The notes under the pieces were generated by a model. That model saw nothing but the letters and a program-made list of their open reading frames with translations, did not search any database and had not been told where the DNA came from. This document shows, one piece after another, positions 1-10,389 of a stretch of 64,000 bases of DNA. The position numbers and the translations under genes are program-made. Positions within the stretch are counted from its first letter, which is position 1, and every line of letters starts with the position of its first letter. This DNA is from Neoceratodus forsteri (lineage: Eukaryota > Chordata > Ceratodontiformes > Ceratodontidae), in the NCBI GenBank assembly GCA_016271365.2, contig CM057459.1, forward strand, positions 822,179,001 to 822,243,000. Reading direction: 5' to 3'.

Positions 1-375
1 TTAATATCACTAGTGGGGTCCCCAGGGTCCATCGTGGGACCAACTCTATTTAACATTAATATCAGAGGTATGGACAGTGGAATGAATTGTTAGTCTCCAA
101 AATTTGCAGATGATGCTAAAATTGAGGTGATAATAGAATCAGAAAAAGACAGAGAAGGAATGCAGAACAACTTAACTATACTGTAAAAATGGGCAATAGT
201 TTCAGGCATGAAATTTAACCCTGAAAACTGTACAGTGATGCATTTTTGGAAGAAAAATTCCCAAACAGATACCACTTCATGGGTAGTACTCTTAGTATGA
301 GTTCTAAAGAAAAGGACTTGAGTTTGTTAGTGACTCATGACCACAGAAAGTGGATAGAACTAACAAATATAGCTG
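1..375 (+). pseudogene. CR1/L3-clade LINE reverse transcriptase fragment
   Basis: This is a degenerate piece of a CR1/L3-type reverse transcriptase. Reading the plus strand with several stops and frame changes gives the block around the RT active site, a K-F-A-D-D-A-K string at about 100-120. It is followed by the M-K-F-N-P-x-x-C-x-V-M-H-F block at 208-246 and by an E-K-D-L-x-x-L-V-T-D/H block near 312-345. That order is the usual one in CR1/L3 C-terminal RT. The left part is cut by the window edge, and the similarity fades after about 370. It is non-functional. The family is supported by the motifs; the exact clade is an inference. Confidence 0.75.
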
Positions 376-1039
376 TTAACTCATTATCTCCAGGAAACAC
401 CTGTAGTTGGCAGCCAAATCATGCCCTCTGTCTCCCACAGTAACGTCAGTCAGCAACTAAAGCTTTTGTGTCTGGTCTGGACACTTCTCAGGTCATCAGC
501 ACTATTTCTCTGCATTACTTGTGAAACAAATTGATTAGAATTGACTGCATAGCACTGTTAGAAAGGTAATTTTGTGCTGAACAACTTTGTTTTTTATACT
601 TTGTGTGTATCATATATACTTCAGGAGTTATTCACATATGCTTATGGTTTAGTGTATGGCTGACATTTGTCCCTCAAGCCTCAACTAAGCACCTTGAATA
701 AAATTGAAAAAATACATGTTTTATATTAGAAAAATTGCTTTTTAGTACACAATTGCTTTTATACCTACATCTAATTTATGGATGTTTAATTTGGTGTTGA
801 TATGTTAAAAATATTCCTACCAAAAATAGTTTACTTTGCCTTTTTATTGAAAAAAAATCCACTTTATTTGCTATTTTGACTAGTAAAGAAAAAAATGCTT
901 ATAATTGCAGAACACTGTTGGAAGGATGATTTTGTGCTGAACAACTTTGCTACTCGTACTTTGTGCATAGCACTTATGGGTCATAAGGTATTCTAATTTG
1001 TTTGTGGCATGCTGATTATGGTTTGATTTTGCTTAGAAA
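376..1039. other. AT-rich non-coding stretch with a short spaced duplication
   Basis: No convincing gene is present. A block of roughly 70 bp around 552-620 recurs around 912-980 at a constant 360-bp offset. The identical core TTTGTGCTGAACAACTTTG lies at 571-589 and 931-949, so it is an old tandem-type duplication of about 360 bp. The small reading frames here look random. Confidence 0.5.
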
Positions 1040-1246
1040 GGTTGAGGATGCAGTGTTAAGAGTATACAGGACACAGGTGGTGGAACTCTCAAAGAGCTCC
1101 TGTGGAGTGAATGAGTTAAGAAAACATCCCAAGCACCAAGGTGTAAGTCTCACTGTCATTGTAATTGTCTACTCAACGTGTAACCTTTGTAAAAGAACAT
1201 TTGACTTAAAGGTATTTTAATCGAGGACTTAATAAATAAATAAAAA
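1040..1246 (+). mobile_element. 3' tail of an L2-clade LINE
   Basis: The stretch ends with ACCTTTGTAAAAGA, then a near copy of CAAAGGTATTTGTAATC, then (AATAAATAA)n at about 1183-1246. The same 3' end closes the well-preserved L2 element on the plus strand at 55,240-55,318. Inverted, it also closes the two minus-strand L2 copies starting near 56,330 and 61,945. No RT reading frame precedes it here, so this is a heavily 5'-truncated copy. Confidence 0.7.
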
Positions 1247-1839
1247 TTAAATTAAACCCAAAAGCTACCCAGACAGACTGAATGTTTTAAAACCATACTT
1301 GCTAGACAGGGATACTTGGTTGTGATATGTTCCTGGTTTACAGAGCATTTAGGGACAAAAACTTAGAAGAGCATTACATTTAAAACAAAAAGATAACATT
1401 GTTATCAACAGATAGCATAACCAAAAATATGAAAGGGACTTACTGTATTCTGATCAGACAGAATAAAATATTGGTTCTCACAGAGAGTGGTAGGTGGACC
1501 TCTCTTCCCAATAAAGTTGTCTCAAGTAAACTTGTGCTACTTTTAAACACAGACTTGACAGTCATATGGAAATAAATGTATTTGGTAAAGAATAACTCTG
1601 AAAGAATAGAAAGCAATGTAAGAATGGCACATGCCTAATTCTGTTCATATCATATCACTATGTAATTAATTAAATAAGTTGTAGACTTACATTTAGAAAG
1701 ATTTTGCTTCAACAAAAATATTTAAATTAATTTTGCATTTCTATGTATCTATATATAAAACTGTAAACTGCCTTTTCACTACTGTTATGTAACTTAATTT
1801 TGCTTACTCTATTTTATTTTATTTTTAGTGTGTACCAAT
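1247..1839. other. Non-coding, nothing recognised
   Basis: AT-rich sequence without an open reading frame of note, RNA gene or repeat that I recognise. Confidence 0.4.
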
Positions 1840-1990
1840 GTAAAAGTGTATTTGTACTCTTATTTGCAGCTGTGAATTATTGTATCTCTGTACCTTCACT
1901 TTGTATTCTGCCTCAGTGTGCATTCTGTTTCAGTGGGCTTACCTGGTTATCAAAAATTCAAATACATAAATAAATTAATTAATAAATTAG
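1840..1990 (+). mobile_element. LINE/SINE 3' tail, second tail family
   Basis: The block AGTGGGCTTACCTGGTTATCAAA followed by AAATAAATTAATTAATAAA (split here for reading) matches the tails at 10,390-10,550 (plus) and 29,030-29,285 (minus). Those two end AGTGCACCTACCYGGTAA, then CAAA, then a TAAA-rich run. Only the last ~150 bp can be aligned by eye. The parent LINE is not identified; a CR1/L2-like element is plausible. Confidence 0.5.
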
Positions 1991-2221
1991 CTATGCATTA
2001 GACTGATTAATGAATATTTAAAATAAAAACATATTTTTTAAAGACTGCCATTCTTGCAGAACTAGCCAAAAGTGGCACAAGACACTAAAGGTGTGCAATA
2101 AATGGTAGCACTTTATTTGTTGAAAAACTAAAATAATTAAAAAACTATTTTAGGTAGTACAATTTTGCACTTTTAGACCAGTGTATGGTTATGACATGAA
2201 CCAAATCCCCTGTGGTAAATG

Positions 2222-2222
2222 T

Positions 2223-2257
<35 letters not shown>
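2222..2257. repeat. (TTTC)n microsatellite
   Basis: About nine uninterrupted TTTC units. Confidence 0.95.
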
Positions 2258-2703
2258 CACCCTACATGTGAAAACTAAAACTACTGAATCTACCTGGATC
2301 ACCCATTATTTGAAATATCAATAATTAAAAAGGTAAATGTGTTTACAATAAAAAAAAAATGTAAAACTTTTTCTGAATAAATTGCATATTATTCATGGTC
2401 AGAAGATACTGCTGGTTGTTCCACTGAGAAACAAACACACCCTTTTCTAGTTAGCATTTCACATAAAAAAGACTGCTGAATATTGTAAGAATATATGTGG
2501 CAAACAAAAAAGAACATATTGGGTTGTGATCATGAGTACTGTATGTGTACAAATAAATCATGATGCTTGATGACTGAAGAAAGCAATACTGGAATAGGAT
2601 CCAATTGAAGTACATTGTCATTTTTTAAAATGAGTAAGGAAAATTTTGCATCCTTATTGGTCAATACCCATGCATTAATTATGTCTAATGCATAGGTAAA
2701 AAC

Positions 2704-3176
2704 TAGTGCTGTTTGTAATTTTCAAATTCCAGCAGAAAAAAAATTTTGTGGAATTTTTGAAATTCTTCCAAACTTCTGTTAAATTCCATGAGAAATGGAA
2801 TGGTGAAATGCCACAGGAGAAAAATGAGTTTGTCTACAACATTTCTGAGGAATAAAATTCCGTGGATATGAATTCTTTCCACAGAAATGGTTGCTTAATA
2901 ATTTTCCACAGAAAACGAAAGTTGTTCCATGGAATATTATTCCATGGATCTCAATATTTTCTGTAGAAATGGTTGTGGAATGATTTTTTTGTGGAAAAAA
3001 ATGCTGTTGCTTGGAATAGCATTGCACAAAATGCTGTTCTGTGGAATATTATTCCAAAGATTGCAGCAGGCAGATTTTCACTGAAGAAATAGTGAAATTC
3101 CAGTGGAAATTCCACAGGCAGAATGGCCTTTCCATGCTAATTTCACCAGCAGAATTCCACATTCTGCGTAGCACTG
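2704..3176. mobile_element. Non-autonomous hAT element (MITE) with 8-bp target duplication
   Basis: The left end begins TAGTGCT and the right end, read inverted, begins CAGTGCT. Both ends continue into repeated GTGGAATTCCACAG-like, partly palindromic motifs that fill the element. Immediately outside are GTAAAAAC (2696-2703) and ATAAAAAC (3177-3184), an 8-bp target duplication with one mismatch, which is the hAT signature. It has no transposase and is about 470 bp long. A related element is at 39,687-40,133. Confidence 0.7.
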
Positions 3177-3189
3177 ATAAAAACAAGAG

Positions 3190-3548
3190 GCAGAATTAAA
3201 AAAACTGCTGAAATACCTATAGCCATGGGAAAAACACAGCACAAGTTGGTTGCCACTTGCAGATCTGCAAGTTTACGTAGTTTTCCACAAAGGTGGAGAC
3301 AAATTATGACCAGCTCCACGATTTATGGCCACTTGCAGGTGGTGCTGCCCAGGAAATCCCTGCTGCTTCAGAAAACTGTTATGGATAGTGGGAACAGCCG
3401 TAACAGCTGCTGCAAGTTTTGTGCTGTGTATAGCAATTTTTGCAACTTGAGAATACTGGTCTGCAGCTCGAGTTGTGGGGTGGGACTTAGTCCCATTTTC
3501 TTTTGTGAATTTAGTCAAAGTTCTTTTAACCTGGATGCAGTACATTAA
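3190..3548. other. Unidentified low-stop segment
   Basis: Both strands are open here: 107 codons on plus at 3225-3548 and 90 on minus at 3273-3545. Neither translation shows a domain that I recognise. Overlapping frames in both directions more likely reflect composition or an old repeat than a gene. It abuts the dispersed repeat starting at 3549. Confidence 0.25.
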
Positions 3549-4012
3549 ATAGATTCTTGAACCCCTGTACAGAATTTAAAAAAAATCAATAGCCACCATT
3601 TTTTCCTGCTAAACTAGATTACCCATACCCTCAGACACTAACATACAATTGCTGCATGCAATCTGATACATTTATAAATTAAAAAAAGTCACAATTCCTT
3701 CTGGTGTCTGTAATGTTTTTACTTTTAGTTTTATAGTTACAGTTTATTCTCAGCACAAATTGTGCTCAACTCCTCTTCCACCCAACATCTGCAACTCATT
3801 TGGAAGGAACTGCACTCCAAAACACATACACCCCTGGCAGCTGTCAATTGCTTGCTCACACCCTTTACAACTGAGACCTGCTGCATAATGTCTACCCTGG
3901 CATATCTGATTAACAGAAAAAAAATATTGCAGAAATTATTTATAAGCAGTAAGAGACTTAGGCATTTCTAAAACTCCCATTTACTTCTGCATTTAATGAC
4001 TACTCTGACCTG
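3549..4012. repeat. Dispersed ~460-bp repeat, copy 1
   Basis: The sequence from AGATTCTTGAACCCCTGTAC to CATTTACTTCTGCATTTAATG is repeated in the same orientation at 33,739-34,198 with roughly 90 percent identity by eye. Similarity stops abruptly at both edges. It contains no reading frame of note. Identity is unknown; a SINE, a solo LTR or a MITE could be considered, but I see neither terminal inverted repeats nor target duplications. Confidence 0.75.
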
Positions 4013-4472
4013 CTTGTATTCCAGATACCCATTCCCATTTGCCTCTCCATAAACTGCTTACGGAATCCTAGCACATAAAGAAAGACAACATGCTGATACC
4101 AGCATACTGGGGCACTATTACAGGACCTGTGGTGTTCTTTTCAGTGTAGTCTGCACCTGTTCTGACAAGCAATACTGCTACCACAAATGCTGCTCTCTCT
4201 GACTCCCTTCTGCCAATTCTAAAAAATTAGATGAAAAAAAGACAAGAAAAAGGAACAAGTAAATTAAACCCACACTGAAAATGAAGCACAGCTTTCTCAT
4301 GGGAGGAACATCACAGAGCTGGAGGGAAGCTTAAAAGAAACACTACAACTACGGAGGTCAGGGTTGGACAAAGGTCTTAGTAAAAAAAAAAAACTTCATG
4401 ATCATGCAGGCAGAGTAAATATTTAAGGACACATTAAAGAAAAGATCTTTCTTTGTTCTTTGTATACCTGTT
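4013..4472. other. Non-coding, nothing recognised
   Basis: No gene, RNA or clear repeat was seen. Confidence 0.4.
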
Positions 4473-4483
4473 ATGTTTAATAT

Positions 4484-4487
<4 letters not shown>

Positions 4488-4514
<27 letters not shown>

Positions 4515-5157
4515 TTACACTCTGTTTATTCACCTGTCTTCAACTGGCTTCTCTCTGGTGTGGACTCACGGTACTGCAACTTCTCCCATCAGTCTGAAGT
4601 ATAGGCCACTCCGTCTCCAGCAGAGACACCCTTCCAGCCCAACTAGCCCGCTCCCAGATCTGAGTCTCCCAGGGAGGGACTGCCATGCTCCTCTCGCACT
4701 CTGTCTACAGTATTGAGGGCTGCCATGCCTGATAAGTGTCTGGATTGAGTGTCCTTTTGCCCGGCAGTGACGTGGGGTCATAACCTCTGTACCCGCCTTC
4801 ACCTAGCAACGGCAAGAGGGGTGTTCCACTTTTTGCATCCTCCCCAAATGTGGGACATGGCATACCACCCAGCCCACTATGTGAGTGCTCCTGTACATGT
4901 CCAGAGGGTAACCGCTCAATGTTCTCCCTTCCCAGCATGGTCCCTGCATCTGCAGTGCACCCAGTCTCCACCAGGTGCCACTGGCTGCATGGGACATCCC
5001 CCTCCCTCCCTCCCAGGAGAGGAGAGCAGTCCTCTGGATGCTTGATCCTCTCCTACCTTGACTCCAAATTGCCCGAGCTTGCTCCCAAACCCGGGTTGCT
5101 GTTGTGGCACTAGATGTGGTGTCCAGCGCCTCAACCCTCAGCACCACTAGGCCTGTC
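4488..5157 (-). mobile_element. Full-length tRNA-derived SINE with 15-bp target duplication
   Basis: Read on the minus strand, the element starts near 5157 with a tRNA-like head. A box-A-like GTGGTGCTGAGGGTTGAGG is followed about 45 bp later by a box-B-like CCGGGTTTGGGAGC. A GC-rich body of about 500 bp follows, ending in a TAAA-repeat tail (the TTTA run at about 4484-4516 on plus). The flanks carry a perfect 15-bp duplication, ATGTTTAATATTTAT, at 4473-4487 and 5158-5172. At roughly 670 bp it is long for a SINE. The same head occurs at about 6030 (minus) and 36,825 (plus). Small reading frames inside it are not genes. Confidence 0.8.
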
Positions 5158-5172
5158 ATGTTTAATATTTAT

Positions 5173-5529
5173 AATATATGTAATATACAGATACCCATTT
5201 TATAAGTCCAGTCAAGCACTCCGAGGAAGACAGCTGTAATGCATAGCCAGAGACTGAAAGCACTCAGACTGCAGCCCTGTGCCTTACTGCATCTCTGGCT
5301 GCGTTACAACTATTGCACACCCCATCATGTCTAATTTCTTAAGTACAGTAGGCTGCATTTGTGTGAATAAGTCAAAAAAAGGTTTGCAGAAGGACTTAGT
5401 GGAACACTGCTACATAGTGGAAGAGCATTTTATTGTGTAAGACTATGTTTTAAAATTGTGTATACTGTAGTCCTGTCATTCTGTATCTACTCTCTCTACT
5501 TTTTAATTAGTTAATTTGTCTATGCTTCT
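5173..5529. other. Non-coding spacer between two SINE copies
   Basis: No feature was recognised. Confidence 0.4.
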
Positions 5530-6035
5530 CTGATGCAGGCCCTATTATACTGGTCTGACCCCCACCAGCCCAATCACCCACCATTCCAAGGACTTAACTC
5601 CTCCTCAATTCTTCCCCCATGGCTTACTCTTCATGGTGGGGTTGGCAGGCCACATCACATCTGTTGGAGTATGGATCTGGTTCAGGGAGGGCCTTGTCTC
5701 TGGTGCGGTGTCTGTGAGAGGTCAGACCTCTCATCATTGCTCTATCTGGGATGCATGGAGCACATCACCACTGGATCCCCATAAAGTATGAGTCTCTCAG
5801 CACATTGCCAACTGTGGTCACCTACATGGCAGTACTGCTACAGAGCTTGACTGTCTTCCCTCCCTGAAAGAAGAGATCATCTTCTGTGGTACTGAATACT
5901 GAATACTCCCTCCCTCAGCTGTACCCTAATGACAATTGGTTGGTCTCAAACCCAGGCTGGCAGTGTGGCAGTAGGTGTGGTGATCTAACACCTCAACCCT
6001 TCATGTCACTGGATCAGCCCCTCCACTCTCTCTGC
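5530..6035 (-). mobile_element. tRNA-derived SINE, second copy
   Basis: On the minus strand from about 6030 the head reads CCAGTGACATGAAGGGTTGAGG, split here by mismatches from the copy at 5157. The box-B-like CCTGGGTTTGAGACC lies near 5947. The body then shares CAGGGAGGGAAG-like blocks with the other copies. An A-run (plus strand 6037-6050) lies beside the 5' head. No clean target duplication was found, so the left boundary is approximate. Confidence 0.65.
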
Positions 6036-6050
6036 CAAAAAAAAAAAAAA

Positions 6051-6804
6051 CTGGAAAAACAAAAGCAAAGAAATACTTACATCCCTTCAGGGAGCTCTCT
6101 TTCTCTCAGACAGGCAGCTGGGAATTGTGGTAGCTAGGAGGACTGCCAGATGCCATAGCAAAGCAAAAACCAATCCATCCACATTACATTCCTGTAAGGG
6201 CTTCAGAAAACAAATTACATAATTTTTAAGTGGGGTTAAAGACATCATTTTAGCTAAAATATATGTATCTCACAGAGTCATTTCCACTTTTGAACTATAA
6301 CTCATGATGCTTGCATGAGAATCCGCAATCACTGGGCAGAGATGACAGCTGCAGATACATTGTCTGCAAGTGTCCAACAGTAACCAACAGTTTGTCAGGA
6401 TACATTGGTAAACTCCTAGAAAAGCTAAAATCTAAGTCAAGGTACTGTTCAACAACACATTATAGTTTTAACAAGAACTTAAGAATGGAAGGTGCCTCAC
6501 TTCCGAGTGCCTCCCCAATGGAGGCTGTTACAATCTAGTGTGCCCCCCCAATAAAGGTGGTAACAGTTCAGAGTGTCATGTCTCTGTCAGTACAGTAAGT
6601 ACAGATTGCTAACACCAAAATGTGTATTGGCTATAATATCTATATACAGTAAATGATGCTCCAATTCAAGAGCATTTCACTTGTGTAAAGTTCAGTTACA
6701 TCTCTGAACATGAATTAGGGCTAAACAGATTCAAGTCAGAGTTAAAAAAAAAACAAGTAAGGGAGCAGGAACACTTTATAGACAATACCATAGTAGCACT
6801 TTAA
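6051..6804. other. Non-coding, nothing recognised
   Basis: AT-rich DNA with no supported gene or repeat. Confidence 0.4.
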
Positions 6805-7059
6805 GGGCCAGATATTCAAAGCTTTGCACCTGGTGCAAAGCCGTAGCACTGAAATAGCATTGGATTTGCATCAGGCTGCAATATTTTGAAGCCATAATAA
6901 CGCTGGTGCTGTGTGATAGCGTCAACGCTAAAAGTAAATGAATGCAGGGGCGGGAGTTAAGGGAGTGGCCAGGAATTCTGGCTGTGTGGCATATTCAAAC
7001 AGACAGTGCCACGCTACAGGCATTAGCATGACCTGTAGTGCGGTGCCAAATACCGTGGC

Positions 7060-7525
7060 AAAAAGCTGGTGGTAATACTGCGGTGTCAACCCCCCAATCA
7101 TGATCCCCGACCCCGGCCAGCCCCAAATAACACTTAAATCCATGGTGATTTAGTGGTCCCCCCAGCCTCCCAGCATAATCCCCAACCCCCACTAGCCCAG
7201 AAAATCACTGCTATCCATGGTGGTTTAGTGGTCCCGCCAGCATGACCCCTGACCCCCTCTAGCCCCAAAAATCACTGAAATTCATGGTGGTTTAGTGGTC
7301 CCCCACCCCTCCAGCATGATCCTGACCCACTACCTCAAAATTATGTAAAGCCATGGTGGTTTAGTGGTTCCCCACCCCCAGCATGATCCATGACCCCTGC
7401 TAGCCCCGAAAATCACGTAAAGCCATGGTAGTTTAGTGGTCCCCCCGCCCACCAAGCACAATTCCTGACCCCAGCTAACACTGAAAATCACATAAATACC
7501 TGGTGGTCTAGTGGTCCCCCCACCT
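7060..7525 (+). repeat. Minisatellite array, ~80-bp unit, left arm
   Basis: About six imperfect units share CCATGGTGGTTTAGTGGTCC followed by CCCAGCATGATCC and ACTAGCCC-AAAATCAC blocks. The mirrored array lies at 7740-8110. Confidence 0.85.
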
Positions 7526-7738
7526 AGAAGTGTGAAGCACGTTAGCCCGTAGGGAGCCGGTGACCGGCTCAGCCCTCCTCTCACCATCACGGCCGGCCAC
7601 CGACTGTGGTATGCATGAGCACTGCTGAAATGAATTCAGTAGTGCTCAGGCATACTGTAGTCAGTGGCTGGCTGTGGTGGTGACAGGAGGGCTGAGATGG
7701 TCACCGGCTCCCTACAGGCTAACAGGCTTCACACTTCT
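7526..7738. repeat. Central palindrome of the fold-back element
   Basis: The arms are imperfect inverted copies, for example GGGAGCCGGTGACCGGCTCAG-like on the left and CTGAGATGGTCACCGGCTCCC on the right (the longest exact runs are shorter). The centre lies near TGAATTCA at about 7631-7638. Confidence 0.8.
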
Positions 7739-7739
7739 T

Positions 7740-8110
7740 GGTGGGGGGACCACTAGACCACCAGGTATTTATGTGATTTTCGGTGCTGGCGGTGGTTGGG
7801 GATCATGCTGGGGGGGTGGGGGACCACTAAACCACCATGGATTTACATGATTTTCAAGGCTAGTGGGGGTCAGGGATCATGCTGGGGGTGTGTGGGGACC
7901 ACTAAACGACCATGGATTTACATGATTTTCAAGACTAGTGGGGGTTGGAGATCATGCTGGGGGTGTGTGGGGACCACTAAACCACCATGGATTTACATGA
8001 GTTTTGGGGCTAGCAGGGGTTGGGGATCATGCTGGGGGTAGGGGGACCACTAAACTACCATGGATTTAAGTGATATTCGGAGCTAGTGGGGGTTGGGGAT
8101 CATGCCAGGG
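7740..8110 (-). repeat. Minisatellite array, ~80-bp unit, right arm (inverted)
   Basis: About five units carry GACCACTAAACCACCATGG, the inverse of the left array motif, followed by GATTTACATGATTTTC and GGGGATCATGCTGGGGG. Confidence 0.85.
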
Positions 8111-8115
8111 TCTGT

Positions 8116-8455
8116 CATACCTCTCAATGCTTTGTCACTGAAATGGGGGACATGGACATATATGGACACTTGAACTGAGGGATGACGAGGGACACAGACC
8201 CTCAGAGTTAGGGACATGTCCTCAGACATAGCGATACAAGGCAGAACACTGTGTGAACCATAGTGTTCACCTTTCATAAAAAATAGTTTGGCACTAGTAG
8301 GTTAGACTGTTAAGTGTGTCTGCCATACAGTCTGATATCACAGCACATTCATTGTGTGGGCAGCACCTTTGCCATGAGGGATAGATGAGGGACAGATCAG
8401 TGTTAAGAGCCAAATGAGGGCTGACCCTCGTACTGAGGGACACTTGTGAGGTATG
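8116..8455. mobile_element. MITE with CATACCTC ends, copy 1
   Basis: The left end is CATACCTCTCAATGCTTTG. The right end, inverted, is CATACCTCACAAGTGTCCC. It contains the family string TTTGTCACTGAAATG. Related copies are at 35,303-35,652 and 38,558-38,845. It is inserted in the right half of the fold-back element. Confidence 0.65.
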
Positions 8456-8497
8456 GGGACTCTCTTCCAAGGTGTGTGTGGACTCAGGCAGTGTACA

Positions 8498-8526
8498 GAT
8501 ATATATCTCTCTATATATATAAATAA

Positions 8527-8603
<77 letters not shown>
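8498..8603. repeat. AT-dinucleotide microsatellite
   Basis: A (TA)n run, imperfect at its start (TATATAAATAAATATATATACATA) and then pure for more than 60 bp. Confidence 0.97.
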
Positions 8604-8604
<1 letters not shown>

Positions 8605-9273
8605 CTATATTGCTCCGTAGTCCATGCTGACCAACATGGGATGCTGTGGGCATGTCTTGGCCTGCAGCGTCCAGCCTGTACTGCCTTTCCGACTAAAAGG
8701 TGGAGCTGTGTGCACCATGCAGTAGCACCAGGCAAACTGCATGGTAATGAATGCTAAGCAGCACATAATGAGATGCAGATGAGCCAAGGATTACCTAAGT
8801 AGGATAATTTGCATGGTATCTTTGAATATAGCTCCCGTTTGCCCTGGGCTAACCAGTTTGCATGTGGCTAATGTGTTAGCACTGTGCAATCAGGTTAGCC
8901 CTGGACAAACCTCACTTCAGTATAGCACAGTTCTGCAGTGTGTGGCTTACATTGCTGTTTGCAGTAGATGTGAGACATATCTGTGCAATCACACACAATG
9001 TTCTCCACCTGCAACACTGGCTTGCTACAGAGTCTGATAAGCTGCAGTCGCAGTTTGCGCTTCCCTGTTGCTATATTCAGTGCTGTCTTATTCCCAGGCT
9101 ATTTTTGCCCAGCACTCCCAGACCAGTTTGCCCGGCTTCCTTAGCATGCTATATTCAGCAGGATTAGCACTGGGCTATTCCTTTTGAATATAGTTTGCTT
9201 TTTGCTCCAAGCTAAGTTTGACTGCTGGGCAGTGCTAATTTAGCCCCAGGGCAAAGTTTTGAATATCTGGCCC

Positions 9274-10095
9274 ATAGAGTCACTAACTGCACTGTAATTA
9301 TCATATAATCATCCATTCACATAGTAACTTATTACTAACACTTAACTGTGGAAACAATGTCATGTAAACTGCACATTCTTAATAACGACACATCTGTTAC
9401 AAAGCCAATAAGAAATTATGTAGTGACTTATTTTTTTGTGCAAGTAAACAATGTAGTCACATAGCAAAAACATGTACAGTATTTGCATCTTTAAGCAGAA
9501 AGGCAATGAGGGACTGATTTCTGAAGGAGAACATACATCACAACTACAGCAATGACATTTCAAAAATATGAATGTATAGTGGTTACCAGCAGTTATGATG
9601 AAGACACAATATAGCCAAACTTCTTCTTACACTTTAAGCATCCAGTCCTGCCTACTTACTTTAATATATGAAAGATGTACATTAACTGTGGAAACAATGC
9701 CACAGAAGCTGCATATTTCTTAATAACTATAGCACTGTTAGAAAGCCAGTAGGTAATTATGAAAATAATCATTTTTACTGAATAAGTAAAACATGTAGTT
9801 ACGTATCAGTAAACAATATTAGACTGAATATGAATTAAGACACAAAGTTTATAAGAGACTGGCATCCCAATGTGAAAGTACATCACACATACAGTACATC
9901 ACTGACCACTGATAAATGTAAGTGTATAGTAGTTACATTGCAGTCCTACCTTAGTCACTATCCTTTGTGCACTTTAAGTGTCAGTTTCTATGCACATACC
10001 TTGAAAATACATGTTAGATAGCCAGAAACTGTGGAAACAATCTCATTATTTCTTCACCACAACACTGTTACAGACTAGGACAGGGAGAAATTAGC
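9274..10095 (+). repeat. Tandem repeat, ~340-bp unit, about 2.3 copies
   Basis: The anchor AACTGTGGAAACAAT occurs near 9346, 9683 and 10,027. Each anchor is followed by a diverged ...TTCTTAATAAC... / CTGTTA-A-A-GCC... block. The spacing is about 337 and 344 bp, so these are tandem units. A related single unit sits near 36,020-36,300, recognisable by ATACATGTTRGATAGCCA and the preceding CATTGTAATC/CATTGCAGTC segment. Confidence 0.7.
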
Positions 10096-10389
10096 CAATC
10101 TGATTTTGCTGAATGTTTACAAAATTTCAACAATTTTATAAATATTCTTGACATTTTCTGGAATTGTCTAAAATTCTTTAATTGGTTTACCAGGGAGGCA
10201 TGCTGAGCAGACTTTTGTTTGATTCCAGATGTGCCCTAGGGATAGGGGGAAATAGAAGAGCATACAAACATATACAGTAATGTCAATTACATGATCCAGT
10301 CATTTAGTCTTATAGACAGAGATCTGCACATTGTCATGCTTTCTGTCTTGGAGAGGCCCTAAAAGGATGCCACATTTTATAACATTTGG

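Larger units (their letters stand above)
6805..9273. mobile_element. Large fold-back element with GGGCCAGATATTCAAA ends
   Basis: The two termini are inverted copies. The left starts GGGCCAGATATTCAAAGC at 6805. The right, inverted from 9273, starts GGGCCAGATATTCAAAAC. Inside, a ~80-bp repeat runs in one orientation (about 7060-7525) and the opposite orientation (about 7740-8110). These two arrays surround a central palindrome whose arms begin AGAAGTGTGAAGC at 7526 and end GCTTCACACTTCT at 7738. A MITE and an AT microsatellite are lodged in the right half. No transposase is encoded. A second element of the same style lies at 45,220-46,141. The superfamily is not determined. Confidence 0.7.

Noticed and set aside
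3225..3548. 107-codon plus-strand frame
   Set aside because: Overlaps an equally open frame on the other strand; no recognised domain and no supporting context.
4600..5160. Several overlapping frames of 70-118 codons on both strands
   Set aside because: All lie inside the full-length SINE with its 15-bp duplication; GC-rich composition explains the openness.
7796..8041. Repetitive Gly/Trp-rich frame
   Set aside because: It follows the ~80-bp minisatellite of the fold-back element, not a gene.
7060..8110. Regularly repeated units resembling a CRISPR array
   Set aside because: Units are ~80 bp with no unique spacers, are mirrored around a palindrome, and the genome is clearly eukaryotic.
8294..8653. 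119-codon minus-strand frame with a long Ile-Tyr run
   Set aside because: It is the translation of the AT-dinucleotide microsatellite; no domain or flanking gene signals.
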